This document shows, piece by piece, positions 10,704-23,461 of a DNA stretch of 64,000 bases (positions are counted from its first letter, which is position 1; every line of letters starts with the position of its first letter). Below the pieces are notes generated by a model. It had not been told where the DNA came from. It was given only the letters and a program-made list of their open reading frames with translations, and did not search any database. The position numbers were made by a program, and so were the translations under genes. This stretch comes from Caenorhabditis elegans (taxonomy: Eukaryota; Nematoda; Chromadorea; Rhabditida; Rhabditidae). Location of the stretch: positions 10,726,001 to 10,790,000 of the forward strand of contig NC_003279.8 in the NCBI RefSeq assembly GCF_000002985.6, given 5' to 3'.

Positions 10704-13700
10704 ATGCTCAACGGACGAGTGCTCCTTCGATCGATTGCTCGCCGGACAATGGCATCGAAAATTGAGCCAGGATCTCCGCAGCCGATTTATTTGGATGTTC
10801 AGGCTACCGCGCCAATGGTAATTAAATGGAAATAATAAAGCATGATTAAAAATAATATAAAAAACTTGTATCTGGAAAAAATTAACGAAACTTTTCAGAT
10901 ACAATTTAGATTTCGAATGAGTTTTTTTCTAACCTAGGCACAGTTTAAGCTAGTAGGCATTCTAAAATTGCGGCTTATGGCCTAAAAAGGGCCTAAGCGA
11001 ACAAAACCAGCAATAAATTATGATAATTATATGAAAACTGATTTACGACAGCGCTGCGACACTGAAAATATGACATTTTACAATACTTTGAACCCATATA
11101 ATATTTTTTTTTTTATTTTTCATAAATTTTCAGAACATTTCATTGCGAAATTCAGTAGTTTGAGACCATTTTTGGTATTTAAAAAACCAATTTCTCAGTT
11201 TTCGGTTCTCTAAATGTGACTAAATTATTTTATTTCCAATTTAAGTGAAATCGTAGCTTAAGAAACTAGGAAAAAAATGTGCTGGGATTTTTTTTGAAAT
11301 TCCAAATTTTAATATTTTACAGGATCCTCGAGTAGTCGACGCAATGCTTCCCTATATGATCAATGATTTCGGAAATCCTCATTCAAGAACTCATTCATAC
11401 GGATGGAAAGCTGAAGAAGGCGTTGAACAAGCGAGAGAACATGTTGCAAATCTTATAAAGGTTTTTTTTTCTGAGAGTTTTATTCAATTTCCTTGTATTT
11501 TCAGGCAGATCCTCGTGACATCATCTTCACTTCTGGAGCCACTGAATCAAATAATTTGGCGATTAAAGGAGTTGCAAAGTTTCGAAAACAATCTGGAAAG
11601 AATCATATTATCACGCTGCAAACTGTAAGATTGCTATTATTAGTCCGCAGAAAATTCGCTTAAAACGGATTTCGCCACCAAACACCTAACGAGACCCATG
11701 GTTTGGAGGCGGAGCGCGTTTTCACATAGATTTCCAAAAGCGCATTTTTTGCGTCTCCATAATAATGAAATTAAAAGAAAAACGTTTATTTTCCAGGAGC
11801 ACAAATGCGTTCTCGACTCGTGTCGATATTTGGAAAATGAAGGATTTAAAGTGACATATTTACCAGTTGATAAGGGAGGAATGGTTGATATGGAGGTACT
11901 TTTTTCAGTTAGAAAATATAGGAAATATCTGATATTTCAGCAACTTACTCAATCGATTACCGCGGAAACATGTCTTGTGTCTATTATGTTTGTCAATAAT
12001 GAAATTGGAGTTATGCAGCCGATCAAGCAAATTGGTTTGTTTTTTTTTTCAAATCAGAGAAATACCCCAAAAAAGAAGCTAAATTTAACTAAAATATCTA
12101 AGTTTTTCAGTTTTGACTCTCTCATCGCAGAATTCAGTATTTTAAGTATTTAAAAGAAATTTAACGAAAAAAATAAAAAATTTCAGGTGAACTATGCCGT
12201 TCAAAAGGTGTATACTTTCACACAGATGCCGCACAAGCTACTGGAAAAGTTCCAATTGATGTAAATGAAATGAAAATTGATTTAATGTCAATTTCTGCGC
12301 ATAAAATCTACGGACCAAAAGGTAATTTTCATTCTTCAGATTTCAAATTCTTCAAAAGCTCCGATTTCCAGGTGCCGGAGCCCTTTACGTTCGTCGTCGT
12401 CCACGTGTTCGTATTGAAGCTCAAATGTCTGGTGGAGGACAGGAAAGAGGATTACGATCTGGTACTGTAGCTGCTCCATTGTGCATTGGACTTGGGGAAG
12501 CTGCTAAAATTGCTGATAAGGAGATGGGTATGGTTTTTTTTTTGAATTTTTAACACAATTATTGGTATTTCAGACATAAAAAATTAGAAATGTTTGAAAG
12601 ATATCTTTAAAATCTAAATTTTTTTAATTAAAAAAAACTATTTTATATTACGGTTTTTGTTAAACTTTAACTTTAATAAAACTGTCCCTAAAAACTTCAT
12701 TTTTTCTGAGAAATTCGAATTTTTTATAAAAACGGACCGTTCAATTAAAAAACAATTGTAAGAAACAAATGGTTTGACACATTTTACTAAAAAATATCTA
12801 GAAAAAGTTGAAAATTTTCTATTAAAATATCTCTAAAAACCGCATTTTATTTAAAAAAAAAGCTTAACACTTTCGTATTAAGAATGCCATCAAAATTTCT
12901 ATTAGTCGAAAATTCAATGATAGGATTGAAATTTTGGAAAAAAATGAAGAAACCCAGTAGAAAATTTTGAAAATCAAATTATTTCAGCAATGGATAAAGC
13001 TCATGTTGAACGATTATCTCAAATGCTTATCAACGGAATCAGTGATAAATTGCCACATATTATCAGAAATGGAGATGCTAGGCATGCTTATCCCGGTTGT
13101 GTCAATCTCTCATTTGCATATGTTGAAGGTACGGGAATTTAAACTAATTAAACTCGGAAATTCCCGGGTAAAAATGTTTGAAATTAAAAAATACCGCAAA
13201 AGAAAATAGAGAAAAATTCAAATTCAAATTTTAAAGACGCCATTTTTCAATTTCGGATAGTCCTCGGTGCTTGAATTTTCTCTAAAATGAGAACCAATCA
13301 ACGATCCACTCCGCCCACTTTTAGACCAATCAGCCAGAGTAGGCGGAGTCCGAAGACTGTGATTGGTCTTGTAGTTCTCATTTTAGAAGATTGTCAAGCG
13401 TTTCCAAAACTACCAAAACCAACTTTTTTTTTTCTAGGTGAGTCCCTTCTGATGGCTCTAAAATCGATTGCTCTTTCTTCTGGAAGTGCTTGTACATCTG
13501 CTTCATTGGAACCTTCATACGTACTTCGTGCAATCGGATCCGAAGAAGACTTGGCTCATTCTTCGATTCGATTCGGATTGGGAAGATTTACAACTGACGA
13601 GGAGGTAAGAACACATTCCGTTTAAGTTTCAAAAAATTCATCAAATAATTTCAGGTGAAGCATACAATTGATCTATGCATTCGTGAAACAAATCGGCTCC

Positions 13701-13774
13701 GTGATTTGAGTCCTCTCTGGGAAATGGTTCAAGAGGGTATCGATTTGAAGAGTATTCAATGGACCCAACATTAA
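10704..13774 (+). CDS. nfs-1: Mitochondrial cysteine desulfurase (NFS1 orthologue)
   Basis: Ten exons (10704-10817, 11323-11460, 11505-11624, 11797-11895, 11941-12034, 12187-12321, 12372-12527, 12988-13128, 13438-13604, 13655-13774) encode 427 residues. An Arg-rich leader (LLRSIARR) suits mitochondrial import. Class V aminotransferase features are [26 protein letters not shown], the TSGATESNN loop, [10 protein letters not shown], the PLP lysine in [10 protein letters not shown] (Lys228) and the catalytic loop [19 protein letters not shown] (Cys351). It ends WTQH like eukaryotic NFS1. NFS1 supplies persulfide sulfur for Fe-S cluster assembly on ISCU. The symbol follows the family name and is not confirmed here. 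Intron 8 carries a short hairpin repeat. Confidence 0.93.
13281..13387. repeat. Short hairpin element in NFS1 intron 8
   Basis: The ends TCTAAAATGAGAAC and GTTCTCATTTTAGA are perfect inverted repeats. The inner arms CCACTCCGCCCAC / GTAGGCGGAGTCC and GACCAATCA / TGATTGGTC extend the fold to almost the whole 107 bases. It is a small non-autonomous palindromic element. Confidence 0.75.
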
Positions 13775-14014
13775 ATATTTCTAAATTTTAAAAATTTGAA
13801 TTTTCTCGTTTAGCTTTTTTTGTTTGTTTTGTGTCTCATTATTTATCTAGTTGCCAAAAAATATATTTTTTTGTTTGATATTTATATATTTTTCAAGTAA
13901 ATTAGTTGTTGAAAAGCATTGCGTTCAAAAAATAACCATTTTTATCACAGAGCCCGAAGCTATCGATGAAACATGCTTCACCAAAATTTTACGATGTAAT
14001 AATGTTAATACTCA

Positions 14015-14395
14015 ATGGTATTCAAAAGACAGCCATTTTTGGCTCACCACCAAACCATTGAGGGCCATCTTTGTGCAATCCTCTTTTCAACAGAGTACGT
14101 ATTTTTTACCTTACAAAATGTCAAACTCTACGTGACCGTGGAAAGTTTAATCTCAGGCCATAACAATTTATTAAATATTCTTTTCTTAAATATTTAAACT
14201 AATCTCTAAATTTTCAGAGCACGTGCTGACGGGAAAACGTTGAGCAATGAAGACCTCGAGAACAAAATTCGAGCTGCCGAATCAATTAAAAAGGCTATGC
14301 TGAACGAACGTATGATTGAGCACGTTAAGTCCAAGCTCACCAAGCGTGGTGTTAAGGTGTGGGACAAACTCGCTTCAAGAGTCTCATTTTTGTAA
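14015..14395 (+). CDS. Small unrecognised candidate gene
   Basis: Exon 14015-14094 (phase 2 end at GA, then GTACGT) joins through TTTTCAG at 14217 to exon 14218-14395 and reads 85 residues. The start is MVFKRQPFLAHHQTIEGHLC. The second exon, beginning ARADGKTLSNEDLENK, has convincing worm-like codon use and a helical, charged character (AAESIKKAMLNERMIEHVKS). I do not recognise the family. The second exon might instead splice at GTTAAG/GTGTGG (14356), with a further exon near 14545 that runs into a repeat. It may be a real small gene or a remnant. The first exon is the weaker part. Confidence 0.35.
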
Positions 14396-14656
14396 ATTTT
14401 CAGAATTTTTTGTTATCTTCTAGAAGTAATAGTTTTTTGTTTTCCTTTCTACATTTTTTTCAAATAAACATTTTTTCTTAGTTTTTTAAAGGGAAACCGA
14501 AAATTTATTGGGCTGAATTATTCAAAAAATAACAGATTTTTCAGATTTTTGGAAGCTTTGAACCAGCTCAAAAAATCCTTACCTATGTGAAAATGGGAAT
14601 TTTTCTACTCGTTTCCGGTTCATCAATGTCATCCTTACACACCGGCTTATTAGATT

Positions 14657-15035
14657 ACCGTATATCTTCTATTAATATGGCCTCCCTATTAGTCTTGCAC
14701 TCCCTAATAGTCTTGCATTTACTTTTTTTTTATTGCATGCCCGTCTCGTTAATTTCAGGATTTCAACAAAAAATTTTGCCTATTTTGCAACAGTTTTTCA
14801 CAATATTTCTAGATTGAAGTTTTTGAACTTATATGTTACAATTAAAATCAAATTTTCTGAATTTTTACATAAGATTCGAGCTTTTTCAAAAAAAAAACTA
14901 GTAAGCTCAAAGTCAGAAAAATGTTCGGAAAATTAGTATTGCACTCCCTAATAGTCTTACACTCCCTATTAGTATTGCAAGCGGGAAGACCATCGAAAAA
15001 TAGTATTGCAGCCATATTAATAGAAGAAATACGGT
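14657..15035. repeat. Foldback element with GTCTTGCA repeats
   Basis: The ends ACCGTATATCTTCTATTAATATGG and CCATATTAATAGAAGAAATACGGT are inverted repeats. Just inside each end are multiple TCCCTA(A/T)TAGTCTTGCAC words, the reverse complement of the direct repeats at 480-745. The interior is AT-rich and non-coding. Confidence 0.75.
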
Positions 15036-15147
15036 AAGTTTTTCAGAAAACTCAATCTGGAGGTGTTCTTATGAAATCACCACGTTTCAAAATCGTGATT
15101 TTTACTAGAAATGCACCTATAGTGAGCTCTAGTGAGCTTAAGCACAT

Positions 15148-15303
15148 GGTGTCCGATTGTCCCATAACGGGTTGATCTACAAAAAGCGGGGGTTTTTCCA
15201 CAAGAAATGTGACGCCAGCACGTTCTTAACCAAGCGAAATCAGGTGAGAAGTCTGCGTCTAAATTCCCACTTTTTTCGTAGATCACAACGAAATGGGGCA
15301 TCA
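15148..15303. repeat. Inverted repeat with GATCTAC arms
   Basis: TGTCCCATAACGGGTTGATCTAC-AAAAA on the left pairs imperfectly with TTTTTCGTAGATCACAACGAAATGGGGCA on the right. The GATCTAC/GTAGATC arms resemble a common worm palindromic repeat. 15036-15436 otherwise shows nothing I can call. Confidence 0.45.
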
Positions 15304-15436
15304 TAATATAAGTTTTTTTGGTTTAGTTATTAGTTGCAAGTAGAAACTCCTTTTGGTTGATTTTTCTAAATATCATCGTTCATTCAAGTCCACCAATAGT
15401 ATTCACAGGTTCATAAAAATTGAGATCAAAATGCAT

Positions 15437-18349
15437 TTACTCTAAAGCCGTCCAGGACTTTAAAAAATATTCAGTTTTATTTGTCATCTTCTCCATCACA
15501 GATCCCGGCGCTGGCCAGTGTTTGTAGTAATATACCTGAAAATTAAATTTCACGATAAAGACAAAATTTTTTGATAACTGACATCCGGTGATGCATTGAC
15601 ATTTAAATATGCACTCCACCATCCAAAAGTTCCAGTTGAAATAATAACACTATCACAAGATTTTAGAATTGCCATGTCAACTTCTCGAGGTCCCGGACAG
15701 AAGAAATGTAGAGTTTCTAGAAAAGATAAAAAGGATTACGGTAGATTACGGTAGCTACCTTTTCCCAGTTTAAGATTCCGTCTCGCCCAAGCCACGTTAT
15801 CAGAGCAGATAATAAATGCCACCTGAAACTATTTTTTGTTTTGAATTCGAACTTCAAATTTAATTTTCAGCCACACATTCTCATAAATTTTTGAAATCTG
15901 TTGGATGGCTCGTTTATAATATTCAATTGGTGTATCCACGTGTCCATGTATTCGATTACGGGAATTCATTGAAATATCCATTCCATGACGAATATGAACA
16001 CCAACCATCATTGTTTTCGCGAATGCTGCAATTTTATAATTTTTTAAAATCGGAAAATGGTTTTTAGTTTGATGAAATTGAAACAATTTAAAAAGCTGAG
16101 CTTCAGGCGTACAGGCTTACCACATGCCAGCCTACCTACTATATATTTTCTAGATTTTTTTTCAATGTAGGCAGAAAAGAGCCTGCCTACATGTAAATTT
16201 TATGCGAACGTTATAAAATTAGCTTCCAATAAACTATGTAGTTGGAATAAGAAATTTATCTTTTTTTTTAAATCCACAATGAGCAGATACCAAAAGCGAA
16301 AGTTTATTTTTTAACGTTCGCATGTAATTTACATGTAGGCAGGCATGTAGGCATGAAGTAGGCAGGTTCTTTTATGCCTACATTGAAGACTTAAAAGTTA
16401 TCTGTTACTTTGTCGCCTCCTGTTCCACTGAGAAATAATGGAAAGTACAATAAACAAAAAAAGTTGAGTACAGAAACTGTCGACTTAAAAAATTTAAGAA
16501 TAGCCAAGAATTTGGCGGTGTCTATTTTAGATTATGTAGAACATTACATGGTAACGTAACTATCAACATTAAGCACGACATCACAAAAAAAAATCGGGGA
16601 AAAATACTCCAAATTTGAATCAATCGATATATTGTTTGGTTGTGTTGTTTAATTTAAGTTTTAACTCTCTTTCACAAATATGCAAAAGAAAGTTTTTAAC
16701 AATAAAAATGGTGATCGCAAAAAAGCTGAAATTCGGCTCCGCCATATCTTGAATTTTTTTTCCATTTTACATCGAATTTTCTTGTATTTCTCCTACTATA
16801 TTTTTACTGAAAAGAATGAGGACTATCATCTTAAAAACGGCTCTTACCCAGAAAATATAAAATTTGATATCCTGCGCCTTAATTAATTACCACCTTTTGA
16901 AATAACTTCTACCATTGTTTTTTGAGAACATGTGGCTTAGTTAAAAATTATTTGCAAAATAAAATAGAAACGTACCATCTTCCTCAGGTAATTCCAAAGC
17001 TTGATCATCATTTGCCACATTTGTCTCGATAACTCTTGCATTTCGGACTGTCAAAGAAATTCCAACATTTTCCAGAAATTCGTCCACCTTTAAAAATTGA
17101 ATTTAAATATTCTATCTGGGCGAGATGGTCCTGGGGCGCCTCACGACCTACCTTCCGCCTTTTATCCAGATGATTTTTCAGGAAAAATTGAATAACCGTA
17201 AATTATTTTTTACATAAAGTTTAAAAATTTACCCGTAGTTGGAAAGTCACAAAACTGAAAATTGAAACTGTCGATTTTTCCGGTTTTTTTCGGTGATTTG
17301 TTGGGTGTATATTCCAGTATATTATATTCCAAAAACTAACCCTTTTTCTTACAGGATCCATAAAAGTGAATAGTTTCTTAACAATTTTCTGAGAATCCGG
17401 ATGGAAATAACGGAAATTTTGGAAATATCCATCTATTCTTTCAATTATTCGAGAATCATTGAAAAGTATGGTACTAAGATTACGGTAGGCACAGCAGCTC
17501 TGAAAATGTCTAATTTTTGGAAATCTTAAAAAATGTAAGCTTACAGTCAAAGTAATTTTTGATGCATTTAGGTCTTCTGCTAGCTGTCTACTCAGATCCT
17601 CTCCAACAAACTGTATTGAATCATTAAAAGTCGTTTCAAAATCAAATGCTCTTCGGAGAGTAGTTGTTGATGGAATTAAAAGTATTGACCCAGTTTCTCT
17701 AGCAATTGATAAAAGACCAGCCACTTGGAACATCAAATTTCCAATTCCTTAAAAGTTTTTGATTGTGATTCTAGAACTTTCAACTTACCTTGACTATAAC
17801 CGAAATCTGAGAAAATATATCTCTTTCCGGAATTCTCCAAAACTGAAACTCTATTTATAACATTTTCAACATTTGATATGGGCCATGGACAGTTGTCCAA
17901 AGTTGCTTCGTTTCCTGAAAATTAAAAATTAAAATATTTTCAGAACCATTGCGAGCAGCACTCCAACTCCAAAGCACTCCTTTTCTTAATTAAAAAAAAT
18001 TTCAGTTGCAATTTTTTGTAATTTTTGAATTTCCGCGCAAATTAATAACCTAGCTTTAACATTTTTGAATATTATGAATCCGACACAGTTCCCTTCCGGG
18101 TTACTAACTCCATTTAAAAGAGTACTCACCTGATTGATAAAATACATTTTTCTTCATGTACGTAGCTGGCCTTTCTTCAGGTGTCAACCGTGTTTTTGAT
18201 AAATTGAATAGAAATAGAATGTAGACACATAATCCAATAAATATTGAATGATACAAGGAGCGAGTTACTGAAACATAGACAATTAAATTTGTATATATAC
18301 TTTAAGAATCTATTTTTTAATCAATATAATTACCTGAAAATCTAGTCAT
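15437..18349 (-). CDS. GT11-type (alpha-1,2-fucosyltransferase-like) membrane protein
   Basis: Ten exons (18334-18349, 18130-18267, 17789-17914, 17545-17747, 17353-17499, 16976-17087, 15877-16025, 15759-15822, 15583-15716, 15437-15535) give 395 residues in continuous phase. A short cytoplasmic N-terminus and one hydrophobic segment (SIFIGLCVYILFLFNL, about 12-27) predict a type II Golgi protein. GIGNLMFQVAGLLSIARETG matches the GT11 GGLGNQMFQ motif, VGVHIRHGMD the donor-binding H(I/V)RxGD motif, and ISTGTFGWWSAYL the late ISNSSFSWW motif. Such enzymes move fucose from GDP-fucose to glycans. The HIR-RGD motif is altered (HGMD), so activity is not assured. The large intron after exon 6 holds a foldback element. 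C. elegans has many family members, so I give no symbol. Confidence 0.8.
16161..16387. repeat. Foldback element in GT11 intron
   Basis: Terminal words TTCAATGTAGGCA...GAGCCTGCCTACATG and CATGTAGGCAGG...TGCCTACATTGAA are inverted, and a second arm pair, ATGCGAACGTTA / TAACGTTCGCAT, lies inside. Extra GTAGGCA words continue on both sides. It is a non-autonomous palindromic repeat. Confidence 0.75.
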
Positions 18350-20470
18350 ATTAATTGGAGAGTTATGAATTTTTGTCACTTATTATCGTAGAAGTTCTGG
18401 AGACGTAGAACGAAAAAGGGGAAAATAAGTAAGAGTGAGAGTTTTTCTAGGTCATTTCTCTTGTTTTCCGTCATATGGATCAGTACATTTAGATGAACAA
18501 AAGAAAAGGTTTCGAGGTGATAACATAATCTTGTGTATTGATTAGAGATATCTCTTAAAATTTTGGAAAGCTGAAAAACAGTCATTCGAGATGGAAATGT
18601 TTTTTTTAAAAAGAAAGACAATTGTATGGGAATGATTTTGGTTTTTATTAAATAATATCATTAATATTTTTTTAGAATTTTTTTTTAAAAGCCTACTCTC
18701 TTAAACTGGAAACACACCGAATTAACTTTAAATGTCTGAAATCCAATAAAGAAAAAATACTGGTTATAATTATTAAATTTTTTTGTTTTAAAAACATAAT
18801 AAAATACTAAATAGTTTTATAACTTTTATAAGTTTTATAATTTAATGTTTCTTCAATTTTTTCAAAAATGTTTTTTTGGAGAAAAATTATTATTTTTCTG
18901 TAAGAATTTTTCAATATTAGCCATGTTAGTTTTTGAGGACAACTGCAACAAATAAACATTTGTAAGAAGGCAAATAAAATCAATTGTTCTACAACATTAA
19001 AAAACCTATTAAATTTCAGGAGTAAATGTACTATTCAGATTTGAGAGCTGGAAATCCTCGCCCATTTATTTTTCCTTCAAAAATTGTTGTAGAATGTAGA
19101 TAGGAGTACGGTAAATTGAGTTTTTGTCCCTCTTCACAGCGCCTATCTACAAAGAGATAAAATTACTACCGTATTCCAATTTCAAAAAATATAAGAATTA
19201 AATTATAAATTTAGGTGATTGATTCATTTTTTTTGAAATTTTCCCACCAACTCTACAATATTTATTAAACAACAAGACCTTTTCCATCGCCCAGAATGCG
19301 TCTCCATTAACATTGTGGAAGTGAGGCAGGCGAAAGGCGCCACCAGTTCGCCTCACCGGATGGAATGTACAATTGTTCCACAGCTCTCATAGTATTCCCA
19401 GACTGATTGAAACCAAAATAAATTGTTATTTCCTGAAATTGAAATCGAATCCCCATCGGTCTCCTCTTCCCATATGTTTGCCTTCCGCAACAGTAAAGTG
19501 AAAGTTTTCGTATGAAAAAACAAAGAGCCAAGGTTTTTTTCTTCCCAGTTTCGTGCCAAGACCCAGATGTCTTTATTTATTTATTTTATAGTAACGCGGT
19601 CAAAAAACAAAAATAGTCTGTGATGGTGGTAGAGGGCGAGGTGTCTGTTTCTGGGAGGGGTACACAAAAAAATGTCTCAAAATAAGTAAATACTGAGAAG
19701 AAGAAGAGGAAGAAATGAGAGATGCCAGTGACAATATACTGAACTGTTTATTTGTTTTGCCCTCTTGCTCCTTCGATTTCAAATTCAAAGTGTGGCTTTT
19801 GACTGGAAATTTTTGGTTTTTGGTATTTCTCGAGTGATGACGGTTTTACTGGTTCTTGACGATTTAAAATAGATTTCAATTTAGTTTATTTTTTGGGTTT
19901 AAAAATTTTTAGAGGAATTTCAGAATTTAATTTTAAAGGTGGAGTAGACCCAGTAGGGCTTTTGTCTATTATACTTCAAAGAACTTAGATTTTTCATAAT
20001 TTCCGGTCAAAGTTTTGGCAAACTGCCAAAACTTTGAATGTTTTAATACTAGTAATTAAAACAAAATAAATAACAGTATTAAAAGTGTAGGAAATTTTTT
20101 TTGGTCGACTTCCAAAATTATGAGTAGCAAAAACTGAGCAATTGTCACTTTTTAACAGTGAATAAAACATTTTCAAATTTTTTTTTGAAACGAAAACCCA
20201 ACTCTACCTCCAAAAAAAAGGTTTTGAAATAAATTTTCAAGTTTAAAGTTGCCGTTTGCCGGAATAAATTTAACGCCAACTTTTAGGCAAGGTACTTTTC
20301 GAGTTTTTAACAAAAATAAATATTATTTTCAGATTGACCAGACCTCTTTCGACAGTTTTATATAAATTTTACTGAAATAGGTACTTTTGTACTTCTGCCG
20401 AAAATATGCCCCTGCTACCAATCACCCCATTTTTCACTCAAATTCAAACAAAATCATCTTTCTCAAACTT

Positions 20471-20478
20471 TTGTTTAC
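20471..20478 (-). promoter_or_regulatory. FOXO/DAF-16 binding-element match
   Basis: TTGTTTAC is the exact reverse complement of the DAF-16 consensus GTAAACAA. It lies about 4.2 kb before the f-type start. Short motifs occur by chance in 64 kb, so this is only a candidate. Confidence 0.3.
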
Positions 20479-21805
20479 ATGAAAATACAATAATTTTGCG
20501 GCCTTGTTCCAATTGCAGTGTACTTTCTGACATTATTCTTGTTTTCTTGCCGCATTCTGCCGTACTCATAAACTCGCTGACCCCATAGATTCTCCGCCGC
20601 CAGCAGATTTTATTTGTCAAGGCCAATTTTCTGATTTTTCATTCTACGGCAAAGTGCATCTTTTTTGGCCGGCGCGGTCGGACATTGGAAAACATAAAAA
20701 GTAGGAGAAAAATATTTGATTTCCAAGAAATTGTATAAAGAAGACTATAGTTTCTTATTGATTTCATAGGAAATAGTAGAACTGCAAAAAATTATTCAGG
20801 CATACACTTTGCAGTAGGCACGTGGCAGGCAGATAATTTTAAATTTTTTTCCTGTTTTCAAAAATGTTTTAAGATGACCAATGATTTCATAAACTTACTA
20901 TATTAAATGCCGTAGCTTAAAGATCACAAGAAAATGTTTCGAATCCATAAAAGAAGCAATTCTCGTGATACATATTAACCACGCAATTTTTTATAATTTA
21001 ATGTTCTCTTGAGAAACCAGAGCTCAAGAAAAAAATGACAGAGATATTCTCAATTTTTGAGCACACTAAAATCTCTGACCCCAAGACGACATTAATGTGC
21101 TTGGCCAATGTTCAGAATTTTTGGGATTTTGGAGGTTTTTTTAAATTCTAATATAAATTCTTCCAAAAAAGGTAAAATAATGGGTCTCGTCACGATAAAC
21201 TTAAAATTCAAATTCTCCAAAGCAATTACCTTTGGTGATAGAAATTCAAAAAGAGAGACGGCTCGAAAAGTGCCCCTAGAAAAGTGATAACGATGTGAAC
21301 TTTCGAATTAAAGTGTTGACGCAAAAAATATGTTTCAAACTTATTTTCGAATTCCCGATTTGTCTCTTTTGCAATTCATTTCTAGTTGATAAGAGGGTTG
21401 ACTCTCCCGATTCCATTTCTTTTTCTCTGAAAATTTTTTCAAGAACTGAACATTTCAATTCTTTTACGAATCGTTCTCTTGGTGAGCAGGAGATTTTTGT
21501 TGCAAAAATTGTGTTCAAGCCTCAAACACCAGTGACCAGAATCTCTTTCTTTCAAGTTTCACAACATAATAGAAAAATCCTTTTAGTGCAATATCTTGGC
21601 TCTTCCGTGGTGGTCTTGCCAGTTGACAGTTTTACAGTAGTTTTATGAAAACTACAGTATAGTTTCATTAAAAAAATTTTTTTCTGGAACTCTAGTTAAT
21701 AAGAGAAAAGATTTCTTAAACTTTTCGGTCCTGACATGCTCAAAAATTTTCAACTACCGTACTTCATGCATATCTTTAAATTTTCCCCTATTTCTCTCGT
21801 TTTTT

Positions 21806-22135
21806 TATTACGGAAACACTAAATTCTGAGAATGCAGCAAATTTGACGCGCAAAATATCTCATAGCGAAAACTACAGTAACCCTTTATATACCTACTGTA
21901 GCGCTTTGTGTCGATTTACGGGCTCGATTTTTGAAATAAATATATTTTCGAACTGCGAGAACAAACTTTTTTTTTCACTTTCCTTCGAAATTTTTTAAAT
22001 TTAAATTTGAAAATCGAGCCCGTAAATCGACACAAGAGCTACAGTAGTCATTTACAGTGATTTTCGCTACGAGATATTTTGCGCGTCAAATATATTGCGC
22101 AATACGCATTAATAGAATTGTTTGTTTCCGTAATA
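21806..22135. repeat. TA-flanked foldback MITE (family 2), copy 1
   Basis: The ends TATTACGGAAACA and TGTTTCCGTAATA are perfect inverted repeats with TA at each edge. Inside are paired blocks GACGCGCAAAATATCTC / GAGATATTTTGCGCGTC, CGAAAACTACAGTAA, and TGTCGATTTACGGGCTCG / CGAGCCCGTAAATCGACA. The TA edges suggest insertion of a Tc1/mariner-type non-autonomous element. Confidence 0.8.
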
Positions 22136-23193
22136 TCGGTAGAGCAAATGTGCATCACCGTAGTGAAAACATCTGTTTATCTCCCGAAAGCCATCCCTCA
22201 CTTCCTCTATTCGAAAAAAAAACGGGCCCAGTACATCTCAACGGTCACCTGCTAAATTTGAAATTCAGTGGGGGGAAGGCCCATCTGCTAGAGAGTGTAT
22301 CTCTCTTCTTTTTTCGATTCGTCTAGACCCATTTTGCAGACGAAAAGGCACATGATACCCATTCCCCAACAATTCAAACTAAATTTGCAAAAAAACATAG
22401 GTTCACATTATATTCATATGGGGAGACCCTTCTAGTGGATCATACACCGATACCTTATCACATTTTCTGTTAACAATTTGAAACAGACATACACAAAAAA
22501 GAATGGAAAAGAGTTTCATGGTTTGAATTTCGGAGATCACAGGGCAACCGGCGGGAACATTGGCGCCCGCCGCCACAATTGTGATCTCTTATTTTAAGCG
22601 ATCACTTTTTGGAGAAAGAGAGCGAGCGGGGCGCAAGAAGGGTCGCACGTGAATGACGAGGCATCTATGTGTGGCTCCGCCCGTTTTTGTTGACTTGTTT
22701 CTCTGTCTAGTGTACTTTAACACACAATTCAGTAAGTCTTTTCCTCTTCTTCTCCTGTGCCCGGAGAAGAAGAAAAAGACAGGTGGGTTTTGATGATGAT
22801 CCACGAAAATAACCGTCAGATGATTATGTAAGAGACACTTTTTGATCGTTTTCAATTGAAAATAGAACGTAGCAAATTGAAAATAGTTTTCGTCGTGTTT
22901 TTTGAAAAGTTATTTTTTTGTGAAAAACATGAGTGTTTTCTATGTTTTGCATGTTTTCTGCTCTTTTTCAGTTATTTACAAAATGCAGCAAAAGATTGTT
23001 TAGAAAGATTGAAAAGACTTAGCGCGTATAGTTTGATCTATTGGTGGGGGTGGAGTCAGTGCATCTAATTTTACGCGCAATTTTATTATGAAAAAAAAAA
23101 AAAAAGAAAAAAAAGAAAAAAAAATTTCTTTGAAAAGCAAAAAAATTGCCAAAAATTGGAGATTAGAAAACTTTTAAAAAAAATCGGCAACTC

Positions 23194-23461
23194 TATTACG
23201 GGAACACAAACTTGTGAGAATGCGTATTTCACAACATATTTGACGCGCAGAATGTCTCGTAGCGAAAACTTGACTACTCTAACGCTTATGTCGATTTACG
23301 TGCTCGATGTTCGAAATCCTTTGATTTAATAAAATTCATCTCGAAGATCGAGCCCGTAAATCGACACAAGCGCTACAGTAGTCATGTTTTCGCTACGAGA
23401 TATTTTGCGCGTAAAATATGTTTTGCAATACGCATTCTAAAAACTTTGTGTTCCCGTAATA
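23194..23461. repeat. TA-flanked foldback MITE (family 2), copy 2
   Basis: The ends TATTACGGGAACACAAA and TTTGTGTTCCCGTAATA are inverted repeats. Internal blocks ATTTGACGCGCAGAATGTCTCGT and GTAAATCGACACAAGCGCTACA match copy 1 at 21806-22135. The spacer between the arms is shorter here. Confidence 0.8.
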
